Shown piece after piece: positions 24,642 to 37,176 of a stretch of DNA of 64,000 nt. This DNA comes from Terfezia claveryi. Taxonomy: Eukaryota; Ascomycota; Pezizomycetes; Pezizales; Pezizaceae. The notes beneath the pieces were generated by a model that ran no database searches, had not been told where the DNA came from, and was given only the letters and a program-made list of their open reading frames with translations. Within the stretch, counting starts at the first letter, position 1; every line of letters begins with the position of its first letter. The position numbers and the translations under genes were made by a program. The stretch spans positions 248,001 to 312,000 of the forward strand of contig WHUX01000017.1 of assembly GCA_015179025.1 (NCBI GenBank), given 5' to 3'.

Positions 24642-27600
24642 TCATCTCACTAGCCCCTTCTTCGCCTTCTTACTCTGCTCCGCTGCGACAATAAGATCCA
24701 TCTTCCCTTCTTTCCTCTCGTACATCTCTTTCTTCTTTTCTTTTTCCTTTTCCTTATCCTTCCTCTCTTTTACCTTATCTTTCTTTGCTTTTTCCTTGTC
24801 CTTCTCCTTTTCCTTATCTTTCTTCTCTTTTTCCTTAACCTTCTTCTGTTTTTCCTTACCCTTCTTCTCTTTCCCCTCTGGTTTCACCTCTTCTACTCTT
24901 TGTTCCTTATCCTTCTTCTGGGGTATAACCCCCTCGGTCTTCTTCTGTTTCTTCTCTTTGTCGATCTTATCTTTCTTCTCCAGCTTAACAGCCTCCGCCT
25001 TCTCATTATCGTTCTTGGCTTTCTTATCTGTCCTGTCTTCCTTTTGTTTCGGCAAAGCCTTTGCCTTCTCCGTTTCTTTCTTCTCCTTTTTCTTCTTATC
25101 TTCCTTCTGCTTATCCTTCTCTACAGCAACATCTTCTTTCACTCCCTTATCCTGATTCCCCTTTCCAGCCTCGTCCCCCCAACCTTCATCGTCTGCTCCG
25201 AGCTCCCCCAATTCTCCTTCTTCGCCAATGCCGCCGCCTTCCTCATACTTCCCCCCCACCCCACAAAATCGGTGAAGAAGCTCTGAATCTGTAGGGTATT
25301 CCCCGCCTGAGCCCCCACACCAACCCCTCCGCTCAACAACCACTTAGTCATCGTCCCGGCATACACCATCGTAATCCTCTCCACCACTACCATGCTTTGC
25401 TGTGCCTTGATTAAGGCCTTCACAACAGCAATACTCCCCATCGAGCATGCAGCCGTATGCCCCGCGCCTCCTCCCTCTCTCAACACCTCCTCATGAATCC
25501 TCATCAAAGTCTTCCATAGCTCTTCAACACCAACAGCTTCTGTCCCACCAGCAGTACTCCCCTTCCCAGCCTCCCTCACGAACAACCTCAAAACACCAGC
25601 AACCTTCTCCCTCAACTGCGGCTTCCCTGTAATCCTCATCACGGCCAACAGCCTCGGGACCACACACGCCAAAAACAACCCCCCATCACCCAGAGCTCCC
25701 TTTCCTCCACCAAACCGGACCTTGACATACCACTCCAACAACTCCACTACCTTCCCCTTAAACACAATCACATTCTCCCGAGCATCAGCCCTCTCTTTCT
25801 TCTTACTTTGCGGCGCGCGGAGCTTCTTTATCCGCTCGCGGAATATGATGGAAAGATGTTTATCTAAACCTATCATCTCGCTATCTGTCATATCCGCATC
25901 CGAGTCTGATTCCGGCTCACCTGTTTGCCCAGAAAGGACTTTCTTTGTTTTCAATGCTTTCCCGAGAGCTTCTTCGAATCTTGAAGTCTCGTCATCGGTA
26001 GGGAGGTCTGTTTCCTCGTCGGATTCGCCAGAGGTTGGGGTTGCCATGTCGCCGTCACTATCTTCATCTTCCTCTACATCAACAGAGACAGGTTGTTTCA
26101 CACCCTTATACTCCTCATCAATGTCCATCGTACCCCCAGCTTCGTCCCCGTCGTCCTCAGGTATAATCTCATTGACGTCACTATCCATCTCTACATCATC
26201 ATCGTCATCATCTTCCCCAACGCCCTCGTCCTCTTTATCAAATAGCGCTTGTTGGCCCATAAAACTTTCCTTGGTCTCCAATACCTCCATGAGTACATCG
26301 AGCGCGGACTTGCCTACGGCCGAGGTACCCACAAAGCTTGACCATACCGTTCCAGCAATTTTCCGGAGCAGCATACTAGGTTTTGCGAGGAATGAAAGGA
26401 TGAGGTCGACGAGGATGGCACTTGCATCAACGCTTTCTTCAGCAGCAGCAGCCGAGGGTGCTATCTCTTTCGCCGGAGCCTTCTCCTTCATAATCTTCCC
26501 ATAGCACACTTCCAACTCCTCCAGCAACTCTACAGCATCAGAGTCCCCATTATATGCCTGCAATAGCACAAGGGAGTATAAAAGCTCAAATGCCTGTAAG
26601 TGCGAGATACCACTCGCCCTCTGTTTCTGTCCCTTTTCATGTGCCACCATATCAGAAGTCATCTTTGCCCTTTTCGCCCTGATACTTTCCAGCTTCCTCC
26701 ACCCACTTCCCACCGCCTCCTCAATCTGCTCATCAAATTCCATCGCCAACACTCCCCCAGCAGCCATCACCTCCCTCACTACCCTCACTGCTCTATATGG
26801 CCATGTATCCCTATCCAGCCCAGTGCCTTCATCAACCATCTCCTCCACTTTCAGACTAAGAGAGTGACCTAAGACACTTGACAGCCTAGCACGGAACATA
26901 CTCCTACTCGCCTCCGAGACTTTGGGGGCTGGTACAGTACCCCCAAGTACCAGAGTTGCAACAGACTTTGTATTACCTGTGAGCTTGGTGACGTCGAAAT
27001 GACCCAGGACAGCAAACAGTTCCACAACAAGTGCTGTCCAGGAATCATGTTTCTTTCCTTTTCCAGAGCGAGCAAAAGAGAGAATTTGATCCGCTGCCCA
27101 TTGGCGCTTAGATTCTTCCTCACGTTTGCCGGCTTTGATATTTTCCTTCTCGTCATCGTACCCACCAGCGGACTCATCTGCGCTAGCATCGTCCTCATCT
27201 TCAGCAGTCTTCCCAGTCCTGGTGAGAGGGGGGGTGACAATGATGTCTCTAAACATCTCTACTACTTCCCGGAGCGCATCTTCGCTGTCGCCAGCAAGTG
27301 GTAATAGCTTCTCCACGGTCTTGGTTTTTGTTAATTGATCGAATCCCGTAGTGCCGTTCCCTAGAACGAGTCCCTTGACGATATATGGGATGGCACTAGG
27401 TTGCGCAGTAGCAAGTTTCTGTATAGTGGAGATAGCTTTTGCCGCGGATTTATGCAGGTATCGTGATGGGTCCGAGAGGTGGTTGATGATACATCGGAGG
27501 AGATTCCTGGTGAATAGATGAGGAAGAAGCACTGAAACGTACTGTGGCGTAGAAGTGAGAAGGTTGAATAATTTGATAAGCAGGAGGAAACCGTGGAATT

Positions 27601-28759
27601 TCCGCTCTTCGGAAGAGGACGCAGAAAAGAGAGATTCGTCGACCACAATGAGCCAAAATTGAGAGAATGGGGCGATAGTATCAGTAACAGCTGTACTAAT
27701 TTTTTCCTCCTTCCCAACCATTTTCTTCTCCCCAGTCGTCTTGGGAGTTGCAGAGTCAAGGTAAATCCGTATTATCTCATCCCACACCCAATGCAACTTT
27801 GGATTCCACACACCCTTCCCGCCAACCCCTGAACCTTTCCCGCCCTTGTTCCCCTTCCCCTGATTTCCACCACCAGAATCTCTCTCCCCCCCTCCCGCAG
27901 CACCACTCTCCTTCAACACCCTCGCTACGAATGGTAAATTCCCGCCCACCAGCGGGCCCCACCTTCCCTCCCCCCAAATTCTGCCATCCTCAACCTGCCC
28001 CGGGCACAATTCATCAAAACACAACCATACCCCTACCCCCTCACTCGTCTTTGCCAGACCCCTCTCCACAACCATCTTCCACACCATCCCCAAATAATTC
28101 TTCCCCCACCCAAACTTCCTCGCCGCAGCAATAACCGTCCACATCCCTGGCTCTCTCAACCAACTCTTCTCCCTTCCAAGATCTAAAATCTCACCCATCA
28201 CTGTCCGGAGCTCCCGTTCTTGCGAGACCCCCCCCTCTCCCACCTGGAAAAGACAGCCACTCATTATGATGGCTTTCAACCCAAATAACCGACCTAGCCA
28301 CCGATCGCGCTCTTCCAGCCGAGAAAGGTGCTCCGTAATCTCCATGTGTTTATGTACCAACCCCAAGACTAACTCAACGGAGACAGTCCATTTCAATTGG
28401 TTTCGTGCGAGGAGGAGACTAGAGAGATATTCAGTTAGGACGACTGCGAAGCCGAACCGGGCAGATTCGAGACCCGAGGCGAGGCCCCGGATGAGTCGGG
28501 TTAGGGCGTAGTGGAGTTCTTCTTTGGGGTGTTTTGGGGACCTAGAGGGGGTAGGAAAGGTTGGTGTTGGTGCTGGCTTTGGTCCTGTTGGTGGGGTGGT
28601 GTCGTCTTTGGCTTCATTTGGAGTGAATTCTACTGCTACAGCTGCTGGAGAGATGGCATCGGCGTCGACTAGGGCGAGAAGCTGAGAAGTGAGCTCGCTG
28701 GCGGCTTTTAGGCGGATGGAGGGGTCGTTTGAAGTGAGGGGTTTGTAGAGGTGTAACAT
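24642..28759 (-). CDS. POL5: Pol5/MYBBP1A-like nucleolar protein (DNA polymerase phi family)
   Basis: Nucleolar HEAT-repeat protein needed for rRNA synthesis and ribosome assembly; called DNA polymerase V by homology only. The N-terminus reads MLHLYKPLTSNDPSIRLKAA, then LHYALTRLIRGLASGLESAR, ARFGFAVVLTEYL and RLFGLKAI, typical of the family. An acidic block (DDDDDDVEMDSDVNE, DEEDSDGDMA-like) sits at about residues 850-960. The last helical block ends in IQSFFTDFVGW. The frame then stops at 25139. A lysine/glutamate-rich tail of about 165 residues continues in the adjacent frame to 24642. One extra base in the C6 run at 25175-25180 joins the two, giving about 1372 residues. The start at 28759 is compact as in yeast; an ATG at 28836 lies in a different frame. 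Confidence 0.88.
25175..25180 (-). other. POL5: Single-base frame break before POL5 basic tail
   Basis: Sense strand reads GTTGGGGGGACGAGG. Without an added G the protein ends RLERGIRIRE; with it the frame passes into the long KEKEK-type tail. The same 15-nt word occurs at frame break 1 of the Nudix gene (20387-20401). Confidence 0.65.
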
Positions 28760-28987
28760 TTTGAATACCTTGTGCCCCTTTAGTGAGCTTTGAATGAGGG
28801 GTGGACTGCGAAGAGGAACTGGATACGATGCTCATTGTATATAATTTATGTAATTGCCAAGATTTCAGAAAATGTACGTACCTCCTAGCTTGGCAGGCAA
28901 GTGCATATAGATCTACTAGATGCAATTATATGCAATTTCATGCAATATGTACCTCAACCATCCCCACCAGACTACAACCTCCCCTTC

Positions 28988-30047
28988 TCATCCCCGGCTC
29001 CTCTCAAAGCCTCCGCTACTCGCACCCATCAAGTATCTATTCCTCAATGCCTCAATCCGAATTCCCAGCCTCTCCATATCCCCTCTACACTCCATCACCG
29101 TCACACTCGGCGTCTTCCCCCCCAGCTCCTCCCCCCCTTGGCCAACCCCAATTCCACCCCAATCTAACCTCGGAAAAAGGACCTCCTCCACCACACCCCT
29201 CTCCACCAACTTCACCAACTTCACCTCTGCAGCCTTCACTCCATCCTCCACCCTCCTCAGCCTCCCTCCCACCCACTCAAATCCGGCCATAACACTATCC
29301 AAAAACACCTGCTTCTCCCACTGCACCCTCTCCTCCCACGCACTATCTCCTCCCCCACCGTCTCCACCAGCATTATCATCCCCTTCCCCCTCTTCCCCTT
29401 CGGGCACTTCCCGATCTAAATCTCTCAACCACTCCCTAACCACCGCATCTTCCAATTCCGAATCCGCAATCAACCCCCTCTGTACCAAGACCAACCGCGC
29501 ACGAATCTCTGCCCTCCCCATCCCCCCTAGCACCGCTAATCCACTACTCACCTTCCCTATATGCTGCTCCAGTCTCTCCACAGCAGTATTCAGTACAGAA
29601 ATTTGCGCCTTCAGCTGCCCTAAGTACATGAAAAAAGCCGCCCTCTCCACCTCGGGACTAGCAAGCCATGGGTGGCTCGAACTCGGAGTTCCTGGAGTCG
29701 CCGGATTGCTAGACTTATCCAAAATCGTGGGTAGTGGGGTGACAGGACTCGGCGGGGTAGACGTGGGAGAGGTAATAATCGACCGTCGAGACCGCGTGGA
29801 GAACGTCCGCCCAATACGCTTCGTGCCTCGCGAAAAAGACCCTAGCAGTCGGTCGAGTTTGACGATTGCAGAGATACGCACAGAGAGCGAGTGAGTGCTG
29901 ATTCTGCCATCACTGGAGCTGACACTCAGTACCATTAATTGCTCACCATGAGATTTTATTTACAGGAACTTACCTCTTGAGACCCTCCTTAACCAGCGGC
30001 TCCTCTGATAACTGCGTATCGATAACCAGTCCCCCCGTTGTGCTCAT
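28988..30047 (-). CDS. Coiled-coil protein of unknown function
   Basis: Not recognised. Two exons fit: 30047-29974 (MSTTGGLVIDTQLSEEPLVK, donor GTAAGT) and 29903-28988, giving 329 residues; an acceptor at 29898 is equally possible and removes two residues. The N-terminal third is basic and serine/threonine-rich (SFSRGTKRIGRTFSTRSRRS), then a P/T-rich linker. From SPEVERAAFFMYLGQLKAQ onward the protein is helical and heptad-like (VLNTAVERLEQHIGKV, EIRARLVLVQRGLI), broken by an acidic glycine insert (GEEGEGDDNAGGDGGGG). There is no signal peptide and no membrane span. It lies 228 bp upstream of POL5 in the same orientation. A cytoplasmic adaptor or trafficking role is conceivable, but nothing in the sequence proves it. 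Confidence 0.65.
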
Positions 30048-30288
30048 GGTGGTTTCCTTCTCGTAGGTGATGGAAGTAGAGTATACGGAAACTTGAACAT
30101 GACTCTCAATCTTGAGACGTTTGTTTGTACGTACAGAAAACCAGAATTAAACAAAGAACGAAGAATGAAAAAGGTATTTGTTTCACTAGTAATGGAATTC
30201 GGTGGTTGTATCACGTGATGGCTTGAAAAAAAAGATGGATGATTTCGATTTAACTGTACCCAATAAAGCTACTCTTAGGGTTTTTATC

Positions 30289-30318
30289 CTTTTGTCCCAA
30301 CCAGACTACTTTTGTCCC
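30289..30318 (-). repeat. TAGTCTGGTT insert with 10-bp duplication CTTTTGTCCC
   Basis: CTTTTGTCCC (30289-30298), AACCAGACTA (30299-30308), CTTTTGTCCC (30309-30318). The insert is exactly 10 nt and the flanks are perfect 10-bp direct repeats. Confidence 0.92.
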
Positions 30319-30343
30319 TAAGTTCATAGCAGAGACTCAGACC

Positions 30344-30353
30344 TAGTCTGGTT
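30344..30353 (+). repeat. TAGTCTGGTT copy without visible duplication
   Basis: Exact 10-mer lying 35 bp from the preceding copy, in the opposite orientation. No flanking direct repeat found. Confidence 0.8.
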
Positions 30354-31221
30354 GCACTACCCCTCGCAGCTAAGCCTCCCAAAGATGCATAACCAAACTT
30401 TTTTGACTACAGTTACCCTGAACCGGAGTGATATGGATAATCAACTCCCAAAATCGCATATCTCTAGATCTACTTCCATCCCAGCTCCTCAAGCAACGCC
30501 CCTGGAAGACTGCCCCCTACTATACATCTTATTATCGGGTCACGGGCCTAATGTATACCATAGGTTTCCACTACTATGAACGGGTAAATGGCTTCAAATA
30601 GCTTCAGCCTAGCTGCCTTGTTGCGTTCTTTGAGGATTATCCATAGAAAATCTAGTGTTACAGCAACCTCAAGCTCATAGTTTTGAGCCTACCAACTTCA
30701 GATTAGCAGAAAGCTCCATAGTTACCCTGATCCGACAAACCCCTGGGTAGCATTTCCTCAATTAGGCGCTCGAAGAGTTAGGAGCACTTCAGAATGCAGG
30801 CCAGCCCTCTCATACACACAAGTAATGCATTATATTATTATCAAGTCAATGGGTGAGATGAAGTGCTTCAAGTTCAGATTTATTTCTTAATCTCGAATAT
30901 ATAAGAGAAAAAGCTGATTGAGAGGAGTAGAGTGGAGTTTTAACCAGCTAAATGTGAGAAAACCCGAGACATGGAAAATAGAACATTTAGACACAAAAGG
31001 AATCATCGCCGCCCAGAATACTTTATACAAGTAAAAAACAAGATCGTGGTAAGTAGCACTCCACAAGGGGAAGGTACATTATAATATTTCGTATGCAAAT
31101 CCCAAGCCTTCTATAATTCCCCATACGAAGAACGAATTGTTCCAAAACATCGACGTAACAAGATAGTTCAACCGCTCAACAGCCTACATAAGAACCTAAA
31201 ACGCCTTACGAAAGAGGACGC

Positions 31222-32927
31222 TTAAAGAGTGGCGCCGACAAGCTTGGCATAGTGCTTAGTGTCGAAGGACTTTGGCCTGTATATATGGAGTCAGTGTCTA
31301 CCCTCAGACAATAAAATTAGAAAACACGAACCTCTCAATTGGCATTCCGAGAGCGCGGTCAATGATAAGTTGTGGGAGGACACCCAAAGCTCGGGAGACA
31401 CCAAAGAGAACGGTGTAGTAGCTAGACTCAGTCAACCCATAGTATTGCAACAAGACACCAGAGTGTGCGTCAACGTTGGGGTATGGGTTCTTGGTCTTTC
31501 CGTGCTCAGTCAAGACACCAGGGGCAATGTTGTAGACCTGACTGACAAGCTTGAACATAGGGTCCTCAGGGAGGTGCTCAAGAGCGAATTCACGCTGCGA
31601 CACATATCTTGGGTCAGTCTTGCGGAGCACAGCGTGACCGTATCCTGGAACGACCTTGCCGGCCTTGAGGGTGGACCAGAGGTAGTTCTTGATACTCTCG
31701 TCAGAGATGTCATCTCCAACCTCCTTCTTCATGGCAACGAGCCAGTTCAGGACTTCTTGGTTGGCCAAACCGTGGAGAGGGCCAGCAAGACCGTTCAAGC
31801 CAGCGGCAAGGGACAACATGGGCGAGCTGAGAGCGGATCCAACCAAGTGAGTGGTATGGGCAGAGACGTTTCCCCCCTCGTGATCAGAGTGGATAACGAG
31901 GTACAGTCTCATCAACTCGACGAAGTCCTTGTTGTCACCAAAGCCCAATTGGTTCGCTAAGTTGAAACCGTAATCCTTGTCCTTCTGGACATCAGCAACC
32001 TTGCCATCCTTGAAGACGTTTCGGTAGATCTTCGCAGCAATGGTGGGGAGCTTGGCAATGACGTCCATGGAGTCCTCGTATGTGTACAGCCAGTAGTCCT
32101 TCTTGTTCAAGCCCTTAGCATAGGCCTTTGCAAAGGAGGACTCGTGCTCAAGGGCGGTGATGGCAACGGATAGCTGAGCCATTGGGTGGAGGTCAGGGGG
32201 GCAGCGGTCAATAAGCTCCTCAATAAATTTTGGGATGGTAGATCTGGCAGCCCATTCTGCGGACAAGTCGCGGACCTGCTGCTCGGATGGAACCTCACCA
32301 GTCAAGAGCAACCAGAACAAAGCTATATCCAGTTAATTCGATGACCTCATAAAGTTATTTCAAACGTCAGGATATACCTTCTGGGAGGGGCTGCTTTCCA
32401 CCAGGGGCCTTTGGCAAAAGCTGTTGGCACTCAGGAATGGTCTTTCCACGAAATCTGATACCCTCTTCAGGGTCGAGAACGGAGCCCTATGGAGGTACAA
32501 TTAGAAATATGATAGGCCCGGAGATAACTTTGTTTGTATTTACCTCCCACACTAACGACTTGATGCCACGAGCCCCACCATACACCTGATCGAGAGTAAC
32601 TTCGCCGATGACCTTGTTTCCGTGCTCCCTTTCAATTTGTAACTGGGTTAGATGTCGGCCAGTCTGAAAGCTCCAATGGTAATATACTTACTTCCTCAAC
32701 TTCTTGACCTTTTCTTGCTCCCCCGGGATGAGCTCAGCGAACCTCTCCTTCAGAGTCTAATCTGGGGTTAGCCATTATCCTCAATTGGTCCAGGAAACAT
32801 GGCTCACCTGAGTTTTGGCAGTTGAGTAGGCCCTGAAGCCATTAAAAGAGGTATTTCGGACGGTGTATGCTCGGAGAGGAGCAGTAGTTCGAATAGCCGA
32901 AGTGACCAAGCGTAAAGCAGAATTCAT
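31222..32927 (-). CDS. CIT1: Citrate synthase, mitochondrial
   Basis: Condenses acetyl-CoA and oxaloacetate to citrate in the matrix, the first TCA step. Six exons fit in phase: 32927-32808, 32756-32692, 32628-32544, 32486-32378, 32322-31332 and 31276-31222, giving 474 residues. The first 35 or so residues are a mitochondrial presequence rich in R, S and T without acids ([15 protein letters not shown], then FRAYSTAK, a likely processing region). Family motifs include [40 protein letters not shown], the active-site histidine regions [14 protein letters not shown] and [16 protein letters not shown], and the catalytic aspartate in [10 protein letters not shown]. Peroxisomal and methylcitrate forms are less likely because of the presequence and the absence of a PTS1 (C-terminus KLVGATL). 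Head-to-head with NRD1. Confidence 0.96.
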
Positions 32928-34137
32928 TATGGAAACTTTTGTACTTGTGAACGAGAAATGGGGAATAAGGAGAAGTGTATGTAAGGAAGGGATGGAAAGT
33001 TAAGTGTAGACAAGGGATTATATGGAAATTTGATTCCTGGTCTGTTTCCTGGTCACAAAATTTTTTTATCCCATATGCTGCCCCAGTCGGGAATCCAATG
33101 TCGCTTACTGTAGTCCGGTTGGTGGTGCCCCATATGCATGCCAACACCCAACAAAAATCGTGAAGTACCAGTTGATACTGGGCCGTACCTAGGAATGACC
33201 TCGTATACCTATTAAAATCTGCCTTGAACCACGTACTGTGTAACTAACAAGGCAGTCTGCCAGTATTTCCTCATGCTGTACGGAGTAGATACATACTTAA
33301 CTGAGCAATGTTTTTCCGGCCAGGTGATGGGAATACATAGGACGTGGTGCCAAGCCCAAGACTCAAAAATGATTAATAATACTTGCCTATGCGTTCATAT
33401 TCCTTGCTTCGCAGTCCTAACCATAACCCTCACACAACGAACCCGGCTCCCTTAGCCCAACCTTTTTCTTCCCTTCTTTACGCACCCGCATCCCCTCCCA
33501 GTCAATCCTTTTCCCTCGAACAACCCTCTCGGTCAACCACTTTACAACAAACTTCTTCGTACTTATACTCAGCCATCGACCCCTTTCCCCCTCCCTCTAT
33601 CTGGGAGATATAAGAGAAGCAAGCAGCCATCTGACTCCGTTCCCCCGTATTTCTTCGATCTGGAACAAGCAAAGGTACAGATCGTACAAACGAGAACATC
33701 ACTGTGGACACAGGTTTTCCGAGGCATTGTTATCATTGCCCTAAAATACGCGACAGTAGTATCCTTCTGTCACGTCTGTTAAACACGTTTCGAGTCACAG
33801 TAATCACTTGAAGAAGGTCTACACGAGGGTTCCACAGCAAAGTGACATTAGAAGATCCCTTTCTGTACACCTTACTCTTTAGAAGCTTTTACTTAAACAA
33901 AAAAAGAGACCGAAGAATCTCAATCTCCGGACAATTCGACCTGGTAATAAGTTCTTACGAGTGTCTCGTCTCCGATATACCTCGAGTAGTGGGCAAGAGG
34001 AAGTTGAAAGCGCTCGGGATTTTAAGGAAACAAGCAAAACCACGTCCTCTGATACTTAAAATTGCTTCCAACGAAGAGGGAATATTATTATCTCTCTCCA
34101 TTTGATATCATAGGCCCTCTGGCTGGAAATTAGCAAC
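32928..34137. other. Shared upstream region of CIT1 (-) and NRD1 (+)
   Basis: Divergent promoter region of about 1.2 kb. It contains pyrimidine-rich stretches (33416-33605) and no convincing open frame. Confidence 0.6.
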
Positions 34138-35315
34138 ATGGCCATGATGGCAGAGTTCGACAATTATCTCCAAAGTTTACTTAGTTTGAAGCCTCCGGGT
34201 ATCTCGACCTCCAAGGTCAAAGAAGCAACCGCCATATGTTCTCAGAATGTTCAGGTACTTCAAGCCCTCAATTGTCACTCCTGTTGCTGAGAGCCCTGCT
34301 CCATGCTGGTAAACACCCCAATTCTCGACACTGATGCTGACATTTCGCTTGTGGGTAATAGTCGGAGTCGCTCTTAATCCAGAAGCTTTATATGCACTTC
34401 AAGAAATCGCCTGCATCACATAAACTTGGAATCCTCTACATCGTAGACTCCGTTGCTCGCGACTACATGAATCAGGCAAAGAAGGCTGGCGAAGAGTATT
34501 CGCCAACAGCCCCCGATGGAACGTACTATGCTGGTCTGAATAGAATTAAGGATATTCTTCCCAATTTGATTAATGATATGGCTCAATACGCACCCGAACA
34601 TAAGGTACGCATTGCTTTTTGGTGATTAGGGAAAGAAAGGCACTGTATACGAGTAGGGGCGAGTGCGCGAGGTGAAGAGAGAGAGACATAGAGTGAGAAG
34701 ACGGTGTGGGTGTACCTGCATGCTGTGCATACCGAGTGGTATAGTACATATGGAGCCTTCCCGCCCACTACACAGCTTTCTTTCTCTGTGTCTCCCTTTT
34801 CAACTCACCGCCAGATCCCCAGCCCCTCTCTCAGTTTTCCCCAGGTGCCCCGAATCTCATGAACCCCACCCATTCTGTCATTCTGGCTGCGGCTGCTGCC
34901 GAGGCGACTGCTGCGACTGCTATTCGTACAATCCCGCTGTAGGAGCACATAGACTTACACATAGACGGGCTTTATTATAGGACAAAATAAACAAGCTCTT
35001 TGAAATCTGGCACCGGGGCGCAACATTCCCGCCAGAGGCTATTGCTCAGTGGAGAGCCAAACTACATACCCCCCCAACATCACCAAGTAAGATTCCTTGA
35101 TCACCCCTGTCTTTGTAGTGCAGCTGCAGTGCATCATGTTCTAGATTTTGCTTGCATTTGTTCTTGCGGTAATGAAGTGGTTTGTGTTAATCTGTTGCTT
35201 ATGGTTGTTATATATAGACGACGGAATGCAGTCGACAACACCACCCGGAGAGCCTCCCCAACCTCATCATGTGTCGACATCACAAGCTTACCATGATCAA
35301 TACCTTGCCCAGCAG

Positions 35316-35362
<47 letters not shown>

Positions 35363-37176
35363 GGCACAAGCTCAGCAGCAGCAGTTGGCTGCTCAGCAAG
35401 CCCATCAGCAAGCAAATGCTGCTTCTACTGCATCGCTACTGCAAGCTCTGGCTAACATGTCCAAAACCTCCAAACCTTCACAGACGCCTGTCATAACCCC
35501 ACCACAGCCTCAACACAATCCACCCGCATCAATTGTATCGCCCCCGCAGGCTCCTGCAATTCCAGTCCTCCCTGCGCAGACTCAGCAATCAAACGGATTG
35601 CCCGCTAACCTCGCAGCCCTGCTTCCTCCCAATCTCGGTGGAATGCAACAATCACCGCAGCAGCCTCAGGCTCCCCAACAGCAACATCCAGGTCAACAGC
35701 AGGCCTCGCAATTCTCAGCTATGATGCAGCAACCCAATGTTGGCGTCGACCCAACTCAAATGGCATTGCTCCAATTGCTCCTTCAGCAACCGGGTTTTTC
35801 AGGCCTCGCGAATCTTCCTGTCGCCCAATTAGCCCCTGCCTTGGGGCCGTTGCTTGGGGGTTTGGCCCAAGGTCAAGCAGGTTTACCGGCATGGCAACAG
35901 CAGATGAGCCAACAGCAACAACAACCTCCTCAATCTGAAATCCGCTTTGATGACCGGAATCCCCGAGAAAGGGTTCGCTACTCACCTGGGCCAAGGTCAC
36001 CCTATCGGCGAAGATCTCGGTCAAGGTCTCCGGGATATAGTCGGCGCGAATCACCCCCAGCCTTCAGAAGAAGAAGCCCGACATATGATGACTACGGAAA
36101 CGAAAATCCACCGCGAGCAGGGAGCCGCGATCCTGAGTTCGCTCACGGCGGTAGAGGTGGTCGAGGTCGAGGTGGACATGGGAGGCGCGGGAGCCCTGAT
36201 CGTCGAAGAAGAGATCGCAGTGGTAGCCCTCCGGGCAGGAATCTGAGAAATGGTGGTCGTAGCGGAGACACAAGGTTTGATGCGCCGGATATCCCTGCTG
36301 GCCCTAAGCTTGTCGAGCATGATCCATCTCTTCCCAAAGATCACATCAAAGTTTATAGTAGAACTCTGTTTGTCGGTGGTGTTGCGTAAGTTATCTTCTC
36401 CTCATCCGTATAATTCATTACTTTGGCTGACGAGTTAGTGGAAATAGCGCAAATAGGCGTAACACTGAAGAGGACCTGCGAGAATTGTTCGAGCAGTACG
36501 GACGAGTTCAAACCTGCATCGTGAACTTTGATAAACGACACGCCTTCATCAAAATGTTCACCAGGAAAGATGCATTAGCTGCGAAGGAGGGAATGGAACA
36601 GTACCGAAGTCCAGATATGACTCTCAGAGTATGTACTCGAAGTCTTCCCCCCTCCCCGATATGTAATAGCGATGCTGACATATGGGATTATAGACTCGAT
36701 GGGGTGTCGGTTTCGGTCCTCGGGACTGCAGTGACTACACAACCGGTGTAAGTATCATACCAATCGACAGGCTTACCGATGCCGACAGGCGATGGATGCT
36801 CACGGCCACCCATGGCGGAACTGGCGGCCAACCATTGTCAGGCGGGCTTGTTGTAGAGGAGCCAGATATTGAAATCGGGCAGGGGGTCTCATCAAAAGGT
36901 ACTTCTTCATTCCTTTCCTTGATCAAGACCCCCACTCACCAAAACTTTCCTTCAGCCATGAGCAAGAGGCGTCCCACGGATTCTGGTGGACCAACAAGAG
37001 GACCACAATCATCCTACGAGAACTCTCCCCGAAGGAACAATAGACAACCATCGCCACCTCCTTTCGGAGGGGTTGCACCCCCAACTCCAAACTTTGGGAG
37101 TGCTCAGCCCTTTGCCACATTCCCTTACCAGTTTCCACCACCTGCCTGGATGTTTCCAGGTGGTCAGCAACAGTAG
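34138..37176 (+). CDS. NRD1: CID- and RRM-containing termination factor (Nrd1/Seb1-like)
   Basis: Binds the RNA polymerase II CTD and nascent RNA to direct termination and 3' processing. Seven exons fit in phase: 34138-34254, 34362-34604, 34981-35086, 35218-36385, 36448-36628, 36694-36898 and 36956-37176, giving 746 residues; the acceptor at 36456 is an alternative for exon 5. The N-terminal CID reads FDNYLQSLLSLKPPG, LLIQKLYMHFKKSP, LGILYIVDSVARDYM and DKINKLFEIWHRGATFP. A polyglutamine tract is encoded at about 35311-35382. RS/RGG-like basic text precedes the RRM (RTLFVGGV, DLRELFEQYGRVQTCIVNFD, HAFIKMFTRKDALAAKEGME). Then WGVGFGPRDCSDYTTGVSII and a proline-rich end. Intron 3 is long (376 nt) against 50-130 nt for the others. 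Confidence 0.93.
35311..35382 (+). repeat. NRD1: CAG/CAA polyglutamine-coding repeat
   Basis: Run of CAG and CAA codons giving about 18 consecutive glutamines, followed by further Q-rich sequence. Length polymorphism between strains is expected. Confidence 0.9.

Larger units (their letters stand above)
30048..31221. other. Intergenic region between unknown gene and citrate synthase
   Basis: Holds the promoter of the coiled-coil gene, the citrate synthase 3' UTR and two oppositely oriented TAGTCTGGTT copies (30299-30353). No gene signal is seen. Confidence 0.6.

Noticed and set aside
28760..28925. Upstream exon for POL5 beginning at an ATG at 28836
   Set aside because: It is in a different frame, and no good splice pair joins it to MLHLYKP. 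The compact start matches yeast Pol5.
31259..31960. 233-codon frame antisense to citrate synthase
   Set aside because: Overlaps the strongly supported citrate synthase exon entirely; shadow of a biased coding region.
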